Of a DNA stretch of 47,895 bases, positions 8,793 through 16,366 are shown piece after piece. The DNA comes from an uncultured Candidatus Saccharibacteria bacterium (lineage in GTDB: Bacteria > Patescibacteriota > Saccharimonadia > Saccharimonadales > Saccharimonadaceae). The notes below the pieces were generated by a model. That model was given only the letters and a program-made list of their open reading frames with translations, was not told where the DNA came from and did not search any database. The position numbers and the translations under genes were made by a program. The stretch is taken from positions 1 to 47,895 of the forward strand of contig CAQRDK010000007.1 in NCBI GenBank assembly GCA_948868795.1. Direction: 5' to 3'. The number at the start of each line of letters is the position of its first letter. Position 1 is the first letter of the stretch.

Positions 8793-8993
8793 GGGAGCCA
8801 ATTTTTTAGGAGTAAAAAAGACTGTGTCGATTCCTTTTAGCAGAGAGAAATCGACTTTTTTGTTGGTTGTTTTGAGGTTCGAGAAAATAGTTTTGAGTAG
8901 TTTGTTTTTCAGCTTGTTGCTCGAACTTTTGTAGAGATCGACGGCTTGCTTCGCTAGTTTCAACAGATATGTGATGTTCGCTAATAAACGTTG
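8775..8993 (-). pseudogene. C-terminal remnant of a second serine recombinase
   Basis: A 73-codon open stretch after a TAA at 8994-8996. It aligns by eye with the C-terminus of the intact recombinase: ITYLLKLAKQAVDLYKSS against ITTSHLLDLASRASELFKSS, and LLKTIFSNLKTTNKKVDFSLL against LRLLVSNLKIQQKRLQFNLL. The N-terminal catalytic part is missing. Its end runs across TTGGCTCCC, the complement of the tRNA-Asn 3' end, just as in the intact copy. This suggests it came from an earlier element integrated at the same tRNA. Confidence 0.72.
8793..8801 (+). other. attR core of integrated element
   Basis: GGGAGCCAA is identical to the tRNA-Asn 3' end at 284-292. It lies inside the end of the decayed second recombinase, in the place where the intact recombinase meets the tRNA. 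Confidence 0.55.
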
Positions 8994-9110
8994 TTAGTAT
9001 TTTGAACCGTCTTGTGGGTGCGTGGCTTGTCAGTTGATCCAATGCTTTGCCATTTTCGTCACATTCTCGGTCGGATTATTCCAATTGCAAGATAAATCTA
9101 ACGAAAAAGT

Positions 9111-9142
9111 ACCCCCGCTAGCTTCTTAGCGAGGGTATATTG
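9111..9142 (-). terminator. Terminator for the 9.3-9.8 kb gene
   Basis: ACCC(C)CGCTA pairs with TAGCGAGGGT. On the minus strand the hairpin is followed by TACTTTTTCG, so it terminates leftward transcription. Confidence 0.6.
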
Positions 9143-9153
9143 TTCGTTGGGTC

Positions 9154-9294
9154 TTACGGCGCTCGTGATACAAGGTCACCCCAAAGTTCATTGAGTTCGT
9201 AGAATATGTCCCTCTCGGCGGGCTGTCCGTCATCATTTTGGAGATGTCTTACTTGGCGGTGAAGTCACTCTAGAAAATTCTCGTAGTTTCCATA
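9154..9294 (-). pseudogene. In-frame coding-like tail after the 155-aa gene
   Basis: Directly after the TAA of the upstream gene the same frame continues YENFLE-stop-LHRQVRHLQNDDGQPAERD and ends ELNELWGDLVSRAP. This has protein-like composition but is broken by TGA and has no start codon. It may be the former C-terminus of the upstream protein cut by two nonsense changes, or chance. Confidence 0.35.
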
Positions 9295-9762
9295 TTATCC
9301 ATCCTCGACTACGATGAAATAATCTAACCCATCGGCGGTCGGGTTGCTCTGCTCGATAGCCTGACTCTGCTGATTTACTGCAGATGCATATGGTAGTCGC
9401 GTCAAGGCTTTTGGCGAATACTTTTTTGCTTTTGCGTAGATGCCAACTACGGTTTTCGCTCCAGCGTTCCGCATTACCTTAACCAGTTCGTGTCGTAGTC
9501 CGTGAATGGCAGACTCTTCTGGTGTCAGTATTACGGCTACGATGTCGTGATTCTGAATATGCCTTACCAGGGTGGGGGTAGGAGCCGCATTAGTGCTGGT
9601 TGCGAGACCAGGCAGGTTACTTACTGTCTTGTTTACGACCTCATCTTTTAATTTGCAGTCAGCTCCGAAGATTACGATGCCGACTGGTCGAGCCATCTCC
9701 GTTTTAATCTTGTCGAAGATACGCTCAGGTGTGCTTACTCTGTTAATTTCCCATTTGTTCAT
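9295..9762 (-). CDS. Unknown protein, possible Rossmann-like fold
   Basis: 155 aa from ATG 9762 (MNKWEINRVSTPERIF). The start was chosen because AGGAGGGG lies six bases upstream and a TTGACA-17-TACGAT promoter sits in the longer reading. No known family is recognised. Alternating strands and helices (GIVIFGAD, DIVAVILTPEESAIHG, AKTVVGIYAKAKK) hint at an alpha/beta nucleotide- or regulator-type fold. There is no signal peptide. It lies between the recombinase remnant and the backbone and may belong to the island. The frame continues with coding-like sequence past the stop. Confidence 0.7.
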   Translation of the reverse strand: MNKWEINRVSTPERIFDKIKTEMARPVGIVIFGADCKLKDEVVNKTVSNLPGLATSTNAAPTPTLVRHIQNHDIVAVILTPEESAIHGLRHELVKVMRNAGAKTVVGIYAKAKKYSPKALTRLPYASAVNQQSQAIEQSNPTADGLDYFIVVEDG

Positions 9763-9813
9763 ATTAGCCCCTCCTATGAATTGATTTTGTGGAATTACTG
9801 AGTATCTATTACC

Positions 9814-9842
9814 ATCGTAGCATACTTTCTTAAATTTGTCAA
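9814..9842 (-). promoter_or_regulatory. Promoter of the 155-aa gene
   Basis: On the minus strand TTGACA (9842-9837), a 17-base spacer and TACGAT (9819-9814), preceded by TATGC. Predicted +1 is near 9807, giving a 45-base leader with a strong SD. Confidence 0.75.
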
Positions 9843-9931
9843 TGTTAACAGGGGCCATTCTACGGTTTTCGGTTCGAACGGTACGTTCCTGGATGTCTGA
9901 TAAGCAATCGATGGCTGATCTAGTCTCCTTG

Positions 9932-9961
9932 TTGTAGGGAGGGGTAATTATGAGTTATAAT
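9932..9961 (+). promoter_or_regulatory. Candidate promoter of the NUDIX gene
   Basis: TTGTAG at 9932 and TATAAT at 9956-9961 with an 18-base spacer. Confidence 0.45.
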
Positions 9962-9988
9962 GAGGTAAATATTTAAGGAAGGGTAAAG

Positions 9989-10444
9989 ATGAAGATAAAA
10001 AATGCGGCGAGAATGGTGCTATTGGATGATGTAGAGAAGGTGGCGATTATCAACGTTGGAAAATCGGAGTATTATAAGATTCCGGGTGGAGGCGTAGAGG
10101 AGGGAGAGAGTTTGGTTGAGGCAGTGGAGCGGGAGGTGCGAGAAGAGGCGGGATGTACGGCGGAAGTAATTGGTAGATTAGGGAGAGTGGAAACTGATAT
10201 TTTTGGGTGGGGGCTTCATGATGTGTCGGAGGGATTTGTGGGGAAGGTTGTTGGAGAGAAGGGCATACCAAAGTATGACGACTATGAGAGGGAGCGGGGG
10301 TTTAGTGTGGAATGGCATGATTTGGATGAGGCAATACGGATGATCGAGAAGAATGAGGTGGATGACAGGGATAAAAAGGTGTTACAGGCACGGGATTTAG
10401 AGTTTTTGAAGCGGGCAAGGAGACATTTGGAGAAAATAAGATAG
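9989..10444 (+). CDS. NUDIX hydrolase
   Basis: 151 aa. The Nudix box GGGVEEGESLVEAVEREVRE continuing EAG (residues ~33-55) matches GX5EX7REUXEEXGU fully, so the metal-binding glutamates are present. NUDIX enzymes hydrolyse nucleoside diphosphate-linked compounds such as oxidised dNTPs; the substrate cannot be told from sequence. AAGGAAGGG lies before ATG. The C-terminal segment (~100-151) is charged and helical. It sits alone between the island and infB. Confidence 0.9.
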   Translation: MKIKNAARMVLLDDVEKVAIINVGKSEYYKIPGGGVEEGESLVEAVEREVREEAGCTAEVIGRLGRVETDIFGWGLHDVSEGFVGKVVGEKGIPKYDDYERERGFSVEWHDLDEAIRMIEKNEVDDRDKKVLQARDLEFLKRARRHLEKIR

Positions 10445-10471
10445 CATATTCCAAATCGTGGGGAAATATGG

Positions 10472-10477
10472 TAAAAT
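10472..10477 (+). promoter_or_regulatory. -10 box upstream of infB
   Basis: TAAAAT preceded by TATGG, about 85 bases before infB. There is no clear -35. Confidence 0.35.
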
Positions 10478-10561
10478 AAGGGGAAGTGTAAGATATAAAT
10501 AACTTTTGAAAGTTTTGAGAAGTTTGGGGCTTCTGAAAACCTTTGAAGGAAAGGAGCTTGG

Positions 10562-12355
10562 ATGGCGGAAAATAGCGACGCGGAGAAGGTAATTCGGATT
10601 GCAGGCTCCATTACGGTAGATGAGTTGGCACAGGCGCTGGGGCTGTCGGTGACGGCGTTGATTGGGGAGTTGTTTAAGAACGGGATTGTCGCGACGATTA
10701 ATCAGCGACTGGACTTCGAGACGGCGCAGATTATGATTGACGAGCTGGGGATTGCGAATGTGCGGTTGGAACGGAAGAATACGGCGTCGAAGCTGGCCGA
10801 AGAGGGACGGCGGGAGTTGAGTAAGGACGCGGTGGCGCGGCCGCCGGTAGTGGCAGTGATGGGGCATGTCGACCACGGGAAGACGACGCTGCTCGATAAT
10901 TTACTGAATAAAAAGACTGTGGAGACCGAGGCGGGCGGGATTACGCAGCATATTTCGGCGTATCAGCTGGAGCACGATGGGCGGAAGATTACTTTTCTTG
11001 ATACGCCGGGGCACGAGGCTTTCGCGGCGATTCGGCAGCATGGGGCGATGTTGACGGATATCGTGGTGATTGTGGTGGCGGCGGACGACGGGGTGAAGCC
11101 GCAGACGGTCGAGGCGATTAAGTTTGCGCAGGGGGCGAACGCGAAGATTATCGTGGCGATTAATAAGATTGACCGGGAAGGGGCGGATGTGCCGCGGACG
11201 ATGGCGGATTTGTCGACGCATGGGCTACAGCCGGAAGAGTGGGGCGGGGAAATTATGATGATTCCAGTGTCGGCGAAGACGGGGGAGAACTTGGAGAAAT
11301 TGTTGGATGCGATTTTGCTGGTTGCGGATGTTGAGGAATTGAAGGCGGATGTCGAGATTCCGGCGGAGGGGCTGGTCATTGAGTCGCATATGGAGACCGG
11401 GAAGGGGTCGGTCGTGAATTTGTTGGTGACGGGCGGGGAATTGAAAGTTGGCGAGTTTGTGGCGGCGGGGAGTAGCTACGGGAAGATTCGGACGATGTTG
11501 GATTTCCGGGGTCGGCCGAAGGGGAAGGCGACGCCTTCGACGCCGGTGACGGTGACTGGGTTTAAGGAATTACCGAATTTCGGCGACCGATTTATGGAAT
11601 ATCCGGACGAGAAGAGCGCGCGGCGGGCGGCGCTGATGTATGCGCAGAACGCACAGAACGAGGCAATGTCGGCGAATGTGACTTCGACGGATTTGCTGCG
11701 AATGATGAACACGGAAGACAATGCGAAGGTGTTTAACGTGATCGTGAAGGGGGATGTCTTGGGGTCGGTGACGAGCGTAGTGGATTCGCTGAAGATGATT
11801 GATACGAAGGGAGAGATTACGCTGAATGTGGTCGCGACGGGGGTGGGCGATATTACGGAGAATGATGTTTATATGGCAGCGGGGGACACGGCGGATAACA
11901 CGGTGATTTATGGGTTTAATGTTGGGGTGCCGACGAATATTGCGAAGCTGGCGGCGCGGGACGGCGTGGCGATTCGGAATTATAAGGTGATTTATGAGTT
12001 GCTCGATGATGCGCGGGCGGCGATGGAAGATTTGCTTGGCGAAGAAGTTGTCGAGACGGAACTCGGGGAGATGAAGGTGATGGGGGTGTTCCGGGTGACG
12101 AAGACGGAGATTATTGCGGGCGGGCAGATGCTTCGCGGCAAGTTGATTCCGGGGATTTTGGCGCGGCTGAAACATGGTTCGACGGTTTTGGGTGAGGCGG
12201 AAGTCGAGAGCGTGCAGAAGGAGCGAATCGACGCGAAGAAATTGATTGAGAATGAGGTCGGGGGCTTGGCGCTGAAGACCGAGAAAAAGATGAATCTTGA
12301 GGTCGGCGATCGATTGGAGTTTTTCTCAAGGGAAAAGAAGAAGCGAACGCTGTAA
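10562..12355 (+). CDS. infB: Translation initiation factor IF-2
   Basis: 597 aa. An IF2_N-like helical domain (12-60) is followed by the GTPase: G1 GHVDHGKTT (101-109), G3 DTPGHEAF (~147) and G4 NKID (~201). Domains II, III and IV follow, with the typical GDVLGSVTSVVDSL and ending LEVGDRLEFFSRE. IF2 brings initiator tRNA to the ribosome and drives subunit joining. It is short compared with E. coli or Bacillus IF2 because the variable N-terminal extension is almost absent, as expected in reduced genomes. AAAGGAG precedes ATG. It is not flanked by nusA or rbfA here. Confidence 0.97.
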   Translation: MAENSDAEKVIRIAGSITVDELAQALGLSVTALIGELFKNGIVATINQRLDFETAQIMIDELGIANVRLERKNTASKLAEEGRRELSKDAVARPPVVAVMGHVDHGKTTLLDNLLNKKTVETEAGGITQHISAYQLEHDGRKITFLDTPGHEAFAAIRQHGAMLTDIVVIVVAADDGVKPQTVEAIKFAQGANAKIIVAINKIDREGADVPRTMADLSTHGLQPEEWGGEIMMIPVSAKTGENLEKLLDAILLVADVEELKADVEIPAEGLVIESHMETGKGSVVNLLVTGGELKVGEFVAAGSSYGKIRTMLDFRGRPKGKATPSTPVTVTGFKELPNFGDRFMEYPDEKSARRAALMYAQNAQNEAMSANVTSTDLLRMMNTEDNAKVFNVIVKGDVLGSVTSVVDSLKMIDTKGEITLNVVATGVGDITENDVYMAAGDTADNTVIYGFNVGVPTNIAKLAARDGVAIRNYKVIYELLDDARAAMEDLLGEEVVETELGEMKVMGVFRVTKTEIIAGGQMLRGKLIPGILARLKHGSTVLGEAEVESVQKERIDAKKLIENEVGGLALKTEKKMNLEVGDRLEFFSREKKKRTL

Positions 12356-12413
12356 GTTGTCGCTTGTGCGGGTTGTTAGAGAAGTTTTTGACTTGTTTTT
12401 GTTTTGTTTTTGC

Positions 12414-12442
12414 TTGTAGAAAAGTTGTTTTCGGAGTATAAT
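12414..12442 (+). promoter_or_regulatory. Promoter of the low-complexity membrane protein
   Basis: TTGTAG, a 17-base spacer, then TATAAT at 12437-12442. Predicted +1 is near 12449, giving an ~84-base leader. Confidence 0.6.
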
Positions 12443-12532
12443 GAATAAAAGTAATGTTTAAAAATAGCTCTGAAGCGCTGCGGAATGTTTCTGAAGAGAG
12501 ATGTTCCGAACAAGAATAAAAAGGGAGGCAAA

Positions 12533-13930
12533 ATGAACCCGGACGGAACAAACTCATCAACAAATACAGGGACAACTGGCGGTAATTCGGCTACTGGAAT
12601 GGGGGTTACTGGGGCTGGGAGCGTGGTACCGCCGGCGCTTGATTTTACGTCTTCTGCGCCAACGGAGACAACGAGCTTGTCGATGGCGGATAGTTTGGCT
12701 TCGGCGGCGGACAATTTGACGTCGGCGGGAATGGCGGCGAAGGAGCCGGATACGGGGTCGATCGAAATGGATCAGATTGGTGCCTCGGACCCGTCGGCGA
12801 CGATGGAGCGGCCGGATGAACCGTTAGTGCCGGCGGCGCCGGTGCCGGGTTCGATTGGCAGCGTGACTTCTGGGCCAGCGGTGGCGAACGGCGATGGCGC
12901 TGCGGCTGCTAATTCTGGTTTTGGCGGAGCTGCGACAGGGGTGTCTGGATTTGGTGCGTCAGCTGGTGTATCGACAGCGGCTGGGGCTTCTAGCTTTGGG
13001 GCTGCTGGGGCAACGAGCGGGTTTGGAACTACTGGGTCGGGGGCTTCGACGGCAGGCTTTGGTGCGATGCCGACGACGAATAACATGGGTACTGGAACTG
13101 GTTTCGGTGCTTCGGCTACAAGTAGCGCTTCGAACATGGGTGGTGCTTCGAGCATGAACGGCGCTTCAGGCGCGGCGACGAGTGAACCGTATAACCCGTT
13201 CGCAGCGCGGATGGGGAACTCCGGGGCTGGCTCTGCTGGAGCGAGCGCTTCTGGAACGGGTTCGCAGCCAACTTCAAGCATGAATGTTCCGACTGGCTTA
13301 CAACCGGCGACGGAAAAGTTCTCTAAGAAGTCGGTGGTTGCCGACGGGAAGAAACCGAGTCTTTTGACGGTGATTTTAGGGATCTTGGCGGCGGTTTCGT
13401 TGGTGATGGCGATTGTGTTTGCGATTTTGTGGCAACAAGCGGAGGCGAATCGGGATGTGGTTTACGTTCCGTCGAACCCAGATAATAACGGAATTGTGAA
13501 CCAGACGATTTCGATTATTAGTTGTGCGCGGGATTTTGGGGCGGATGTGGCAGATTTAGTGAATTTGACGAATCATTCCGTGTCGGTGACGGCGAATTTT
13601 ACGGACGATCAATTGTCAGCGGTGGCACTAACGAATCGCTATACTTTTGCCGATAATGAGTCGGCGCAGGCTTCGCAAGGGTATTTTGGCTGGATGATTG
13701 ATTGGTATAACGGGGTTGCGGAGAGCGCGGGCGTGGAGGCGATTGGCGCTGAGTATGGGATTATTGATGCGACGGCGACGTTTAGCCTGACGGCGAATCG
13801 GGACCAGTTGGTCGGCGATTATATCGCTACGTTTGGGTTGCCGACGAATGCGGAAGGCAGGTTGGACGGTTCGCGCGAAAGCGTCCAGGCGAGCTACGAA
13901 GCGAACGGCTACGTTTGCACCGAAGACTAA
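12533..13930 (+). CDS. Unknown single-span membrane protein with Gly/Ala/Ser-rich N-terminus
   Basis: 465 aa from ATG 12533, chosen for GGGAGG at six bases; 16 further upstream residues would be possible. Residues 1-~265 are low complexity, rich in G, A, S and T, with recurring SGFG/GFGA units. One membrane helix follows (LLTVILGILAAVSLVMAIVF, ~280-303), then ~160 residues with a cysteine pair (ISCARDFG and a C-terminal YVCTED) that could form a disulfide outside the cell. No signal peptide is seen, so the disordered part is probably cytoplasmic. The function is unknown. Such architecture recurs in reduced, surface-dependent bacteria. Confidence 0.8.
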   Translation: MNPDGTNSSTNTGTTGGNSATGMGVTGAGSVVPPALDFTSSAPTETTSLSMADSLASAADNLTSAGMAAKEPDTGSIEMDQIGASDPSATMERPDEPLVPAAPVPGSIGSVTSGPAVANGDGAAAANSGFGGAATGVSGFGASAGVSTAAGASSFGAAGATSGFGTTGSGASTAGFGAMPTTNNMGTGTGFGASATSSASNMGGASSMNGASGAATSEPYNPFAARMGNSGAGSAGASASGTGSQPTSSMNVPTGLQPATEKFSKKSVVADGKKPSLLTVILGILAAVSLVMAIVFAILWQQAEANRDVVYVPSNPDNNGIVNQTISIISCARDFGADVADLVNLTNHSVSVTANFTDDQLSAVALTNRYTFADNESAQASQGYFGWMIDWYNGVAESAGVEAIGAEYGIIDATATFSLTANRDQLVGDYIATFGLPTNAEGRLDGSRESVQASYEANGYVCTED

Positions 13931-13946
13931 TTTCCTGGTTTTGGAG

Positions 13947-13986
13947 TTCTCGCAGTTCTCGTAGGGGTGGGCTGCGAGAATTTTTT
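13947..13986 (+). terminator. Rho-independent terminator
   Basis: TTCTCGCAG pairs with CTGCGAGAA, followed by TTTTTT. Confidence 0.85.
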
Positions 13987-14027
13987 AGTGTGTTTTGACT
14001 AGGGGTGGAGCTCTGCGGTTTTCGTGT

Positions 14028-14033
14028 TATAAT
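14028..14033 (+). promoter_or_regulatory. -10 box of tRNA-Arg
   Basis: TATAAT preceded by CGTGT, 44 bases before the tRNA. The -35 region is weak. Confidence 0.5.
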
Positions 14034-14077
14034 ATATATGTATGGTCAGGCTTAAGATGCTTGGTTTGGTTGTTTGT

Positions 14078-14152
14078 GGCGCCATCGTTCAACGGATAGG
14101 ACATAGACCCTCTAAGTCTACAATGCTGGTTCGATTCCAGCTGGCGCTACCA
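14078..14152 (+). tRNA. tRNA-Arg(UCU)
   Basis: Acceptor GGCGCCA/TGGCGCT (first pair G-T), D arm GTTC/GGAC, anticodon stem TAGAC/GTCTA, loop CCTCTAA with anticodon TCT, T arm GCTGG-TTCGATT-CCAGC, encoded CCA. Position 33 is C instead of the near-universal U. Confidence 0.93.
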
Positions 14153-14158
14153 AATAAA

Positions 14159-14178
14159 AAGCCCCGACGGGGCTTGTT
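14159..14178. terminator. Bidirectional terminator after tRNA-Arg and the methyltransferase
   Basis: AAGCCCC-GAC-GGGGCTT with T-rich flank on the plus strand and an A-rich upstream flank (T-rich on the minus strand). Confidence 0.75.
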
Positions 14179-14193
14179 TATTTGTCTGAAAAG

Positions 14194-14997
14194 TTATTTG
14201 ACGAGTTTGTAATAGATTGAAGGGGCGAAGCGGATGGGGGCGAGGAGTTTTTGGGCGGATTTTTCCATGCGCACAAGATTTTTGGTGCCGAACAACTTTT
14301 TTAACTTAGCACTGCGGAAGTTGGAGACGGAGAGGACTTCGTCGATTTTGAAACCGGACTTTTTGAAAATAGATTCGATGTATTTCGGGTGGTAGTTGTA
14401 AAAACCTTGTTCGTTGAGGTCGCGGAGATGGGCGGGTTCGAGGCTGAAAGGATTGACATCGGATTTCTTGAACCAGTAGCGGAACATTTTTGGGAGAGTT
14501 TTCTTATTAGCGACTTCAATGACGGCGACGCCGCCGGGTTTCAGGATGCGGTAAAGTTCATCAGAGACTTTTTGCATGTCGTCAAAGTGGTGGGTGGCGC
14601 GAATCATCATGAGAGCATCGAAGGAATCGTCGGCGAAGGGAAGGGAATAAATATCGCCAGGTTGGGTGTGGATTTTGTCGCCGTAGAGGTCGTGGGCTTG
14701 GGCGAGCTCGGTCTCGGAGTAGTCAAAGAGGGTGGCAACCTTCGCGCGGTCGAGATACTCGTCGGCGAGGCGACCGTAGCCGCCGGCGATATCGACAAAA
14801 GTATCCATCTGCTTCGGAAGAAGGCGGCGAATCGCGAGGCGGTCGGCCATGTCTTCATATTTGCGGTCGGCGTCTTCCCAGAAAATCTTTTTGTAATCGT
14901 AGCCGTTGTAATCAGCGATAACTTCTTTCGAAGGTTGGGTGTCCTTCGCGACGGATTTCAAGTTGTTTTTGGGTGGGTTCGCAGTTTTGTTCGTCAT
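14194..14997 (-). CDS. Class I SAM-dependent methyltransferase
   Basis: 267 aa. Motif I FVDIAGGYGRL (~67-77), the acidic end of strand 2 (LFDYSE), GDIYSLPFADDSFDAL (motif II, Methyltransf_11 style) and LKPGGVAVIEV (motif III) are all visible. The substrate is unknown. The C-terminal ~90 residues (KKLFGTKNLVRMEKSAQKLL) are basic and may sit near the membrane. The ATG follows a -10 box by ten bases with no SD, so the leader is only about four bases. It is divergent from the glycosyltransferase, which suggests a shared promoter region and perhaps a role in cell-envelope glycan or lipid modification. Confidence 0.88.
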   Translation of the reverse strand: MTNKTANPPKNNLKSVAKDTQPSKEVIADYNGYDYKKIFWEDADRKYEDMADRLAIRRLLPKQMDTFVDIAGGYGRLADEYLDRAKVATLFDYSETELAQAHDLYGDKIHTQPGDIYSLPFADDSFDALMMIRATHHFDDMQKVSDELYRILKPGGVAVIEVANKKTLPKMFRYWFKKSDVNPFSLEPAHLRDLNEQGFYNYHPKYIESIFKKSGFKIDEVLSVSNFRSAKLKKLFGTKNLVRMEKSAQKLLAPIRFAPSIYYKLVK

Positions 14998-15007
14998 AAC
15001 TTATATT

Positions 15008-15033
15008 ATTATAGCATATGAGCATGGTATAAT
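15008..15033. promoter_or_regulatory. Divergent -10 boxes for methyltransferase and glycosyltransferase
   Basis: ATTATA at 15008-15013 (minus strand TATAAT, ten bases from its ATG) and TATAAT at 15028-15033 (plus, ten bases from ATG 15044). Both leaders would be about four bases. The layout resembles the priA/FemX divergent promoter. Confidence 0.5.
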
Positions 15034-15043
15034 GAGGATAAGA

Positions 15044-15994
15044 ATGAGTGAGAAGGTAAAAAATCCAAAAGTTTCGGTTGTGATTCCGGTTTATAATGTT
15101 GAGAAATATTTGGGGGAGTGTTTGGATTCGATTTTGGGGCAGGATTATCGGGATTTTGAGGTGATTTTGGTCGACAATAACTCGACGGATAAGTCTTATG
15201 AGATTTGCGAGAAGTATGCTAGGGAAAATCCAGGGGTGGTTCGGGTTTATCGGTGCGAGAAGTGGGGCGCGGCGGCGGTAAGAAACTTCGGGGTCGAGCA
15301 GGCGAGCGGGGAATACCTGTGGTTTATTGATTCGGATGATTATATTGTGCCGGGGGCGATGCGGAAATTGGTTACGGTGGCGGAGGAGAGCGGTGCGGAT
15401 GCGGCCGTGATGGCAGTGCGGCGGGTTTATGAGGACGGGCATGAGGATATTTTGACGGCGGTTGATACGTCGAAAGAGGGGTGGCAGAGCCGGTATGTGC
15501 GGTATGGCTTGGCACCGTTTCAGAATTTGTATCGGCGAGAGTTTTGGACGTGGCATCTTGAGTTTCCGGAGGGGATGATTCATGAGGATATGGCGATTTT
15601 GTCGGCGGTGGTGTTGTATACGGAGAAGATTGCGTTTGTCGAGGAGCCGTTGTATGTCTATCGACAGCGTGAGGGCTCGGTGTTACACCAGGGAGGGTGG
15701 AATCCGCGGTCGCTGGATATTTTTAAAGCGCTGGGGATTTTGTATGGAAAGTTCGATGAGGCGGGGGAGCTGGAGAAATATCGCGATGAATTGGAATATT
15801 TCTTCGTCTGGAATTTGTTGATTGATTCGGCGAAGGATTTTCATGGTCATCCAGAGGGGAAGGCAGGGCAGGAACAGACGCGAGCAATGCTGAAGAAGCT
15901 TTTCCCGAAGTGGTATCGAAATCGGTTCTTGAGGCAGAAACCGTTGAAATTTCGGGTGAATTGCTGGAGGGGGTATTGGGGGTTGCTGAAGTAG
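15044..15994 (+). CDS. Family 2 glycosyltransferase
   Basis: 316 aa from ATG 15044 (MSEKVKNPKV). A start 12 bases upstream (15032) overlaps the -10 box and is unlikely. The GT-A domain starts VSVVIPVYNVEKYL (10-23), with DNNSTD (44-49) and the metal-binding DSDD (96-99) in WFIDSDDYIV. LEFPEGMIHEDMAI contains the ED catalytic-base region. Such enzymes transfer a sugar from a nucleotide donor, typically to cell-surface glycans. The C-terminal ~80 residues are helical with a basic end. There is no membrane span. Confidence 0.93.
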   Translation: MSEKVKNPKVSVVIPVYNVEKYLGECLDSILGQDYRDFEVILVDNNSTDKSYEICEKYARENPGVVRVYRCEKWGAAAVRNFGVEQASGEYLWFIDSDDYIVPGAMRKLVTVAEESGADAAVMAVRRVYEDGHEDILTAVDTSKEGWQSRYVRYGLAPFQNLYRREFWTWHLEFPEGMIHEDMAILSAVVLYTEKIAFVEEPLYVYRQREGSVLHQGGWNPRSLDIFKALGILYGKFDEAGELEKYRDELEYFFVWNLLIDSAKDFHGHPEGKAGQEQTRAMLKKLFPKWYRNRFLRQKPLKFRVNCWRGYWGLLK

Positions 15995-16050
15995 TTTTCG
16001 TCGGTTTTGGGGATTTGAAGGGTTATTTTTGAGTTATAGCGATTTTGAGG

Positions 16051-16079
16051 TTGACGAATGAGGTGGTTTTTGGTAGAAT
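16051..16079 (+). promoter_or_regulatory. Promoter of tRNA-Glu/tRNA-Lys
   Basis: TTGACG, 17-base spacer, TAGAAT. The predicted +1 (~16086) is four bases before the mature tRNA-Glu. Confidence 0.8.
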
Positions 16080-16089
16080 GTAGGTATAC

Positions 16090-16164
16090 GGTCTCTTAGT
16101 ATAACGGTTAGTACAACGGGTTTTCATCCCGTCAACGCGGGTTCGACTCCCGCAGAGATCACCA
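16090..16164 (+). tRNA. tRNA-Glu(UUC)
   Basis: Acceptor GGTCTCT/AGAGATC, D arm GTAT/GTAC, anticodon stem ACGGG/CCCGT with loop TTTTCAT (anticodon TTC), discriminator A and encoded CCA. Cotranscribed with tRNA-Lys 24 bases downstream. Confidence 0.95.
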
Positions 16165-16188
16165 AGATTTACAGTTAGCAACCGATAT

Positions 16189-16265
16189 GGGCCGGTAGCT
16201 CAGTTGGTTAGAGCACGGGCCTTTTAAGCCCGGTGTCGAGAGTTCGAGCCTCTCCCGGCTCACCA
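16189..16265 (+). tRNA. tRNA-Lys(UUU)
   Basis: Acceptor GGGCCGG/CCGGCTC, D arm GCTC/GAGC, anticodon loop CTTTTAA (anticodon TTT), T loop TTCGAGC, encoded CCA. Confidence 0.95.
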
Positions 16266-16292
16266 TTTAGGTTGTTGAAGTTAAAGCAAAAG

Positions 16293-16313
16293 CACCCCAG
16301 GCGGGGTGTTTTT
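16293..16313 (+). terminator. Terminator of tRNA-Glu/Lys operon
   Basis: CACCCC-AGGC-GGGGTG followed by TTTTT. Confidence 0.85.
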
Positions 16314-16366
16314 GTGTAGAATATCTCTGTTTGGCGGAGATATTTTTTGCGTAGAAAAGCTTTTAG

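Larger units (their letters stand above)
284..8801. mobile_element. Integrated serine-recombinase element at tRNA-Asn carrying a type III RM system
   Basis: The segment is bounded by GGGAGCCAA repeats. It carries an integrase, a replication initiator, a SpoVG-like protein, a leaderless HTH regulator and the mod/res pair. Its codon use is AT-richer than the GGG/GCG-heavy host genes after 10 kb. The integrase-rep-SpoVG block runs on the minus strand and the HTH-mod-res block on the plus strand, diverging near 4.23 kb. The combination suggests an integrative plasmid or phage-like element. No capsid or conjugation gene is seen. Confidence 0.65.
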
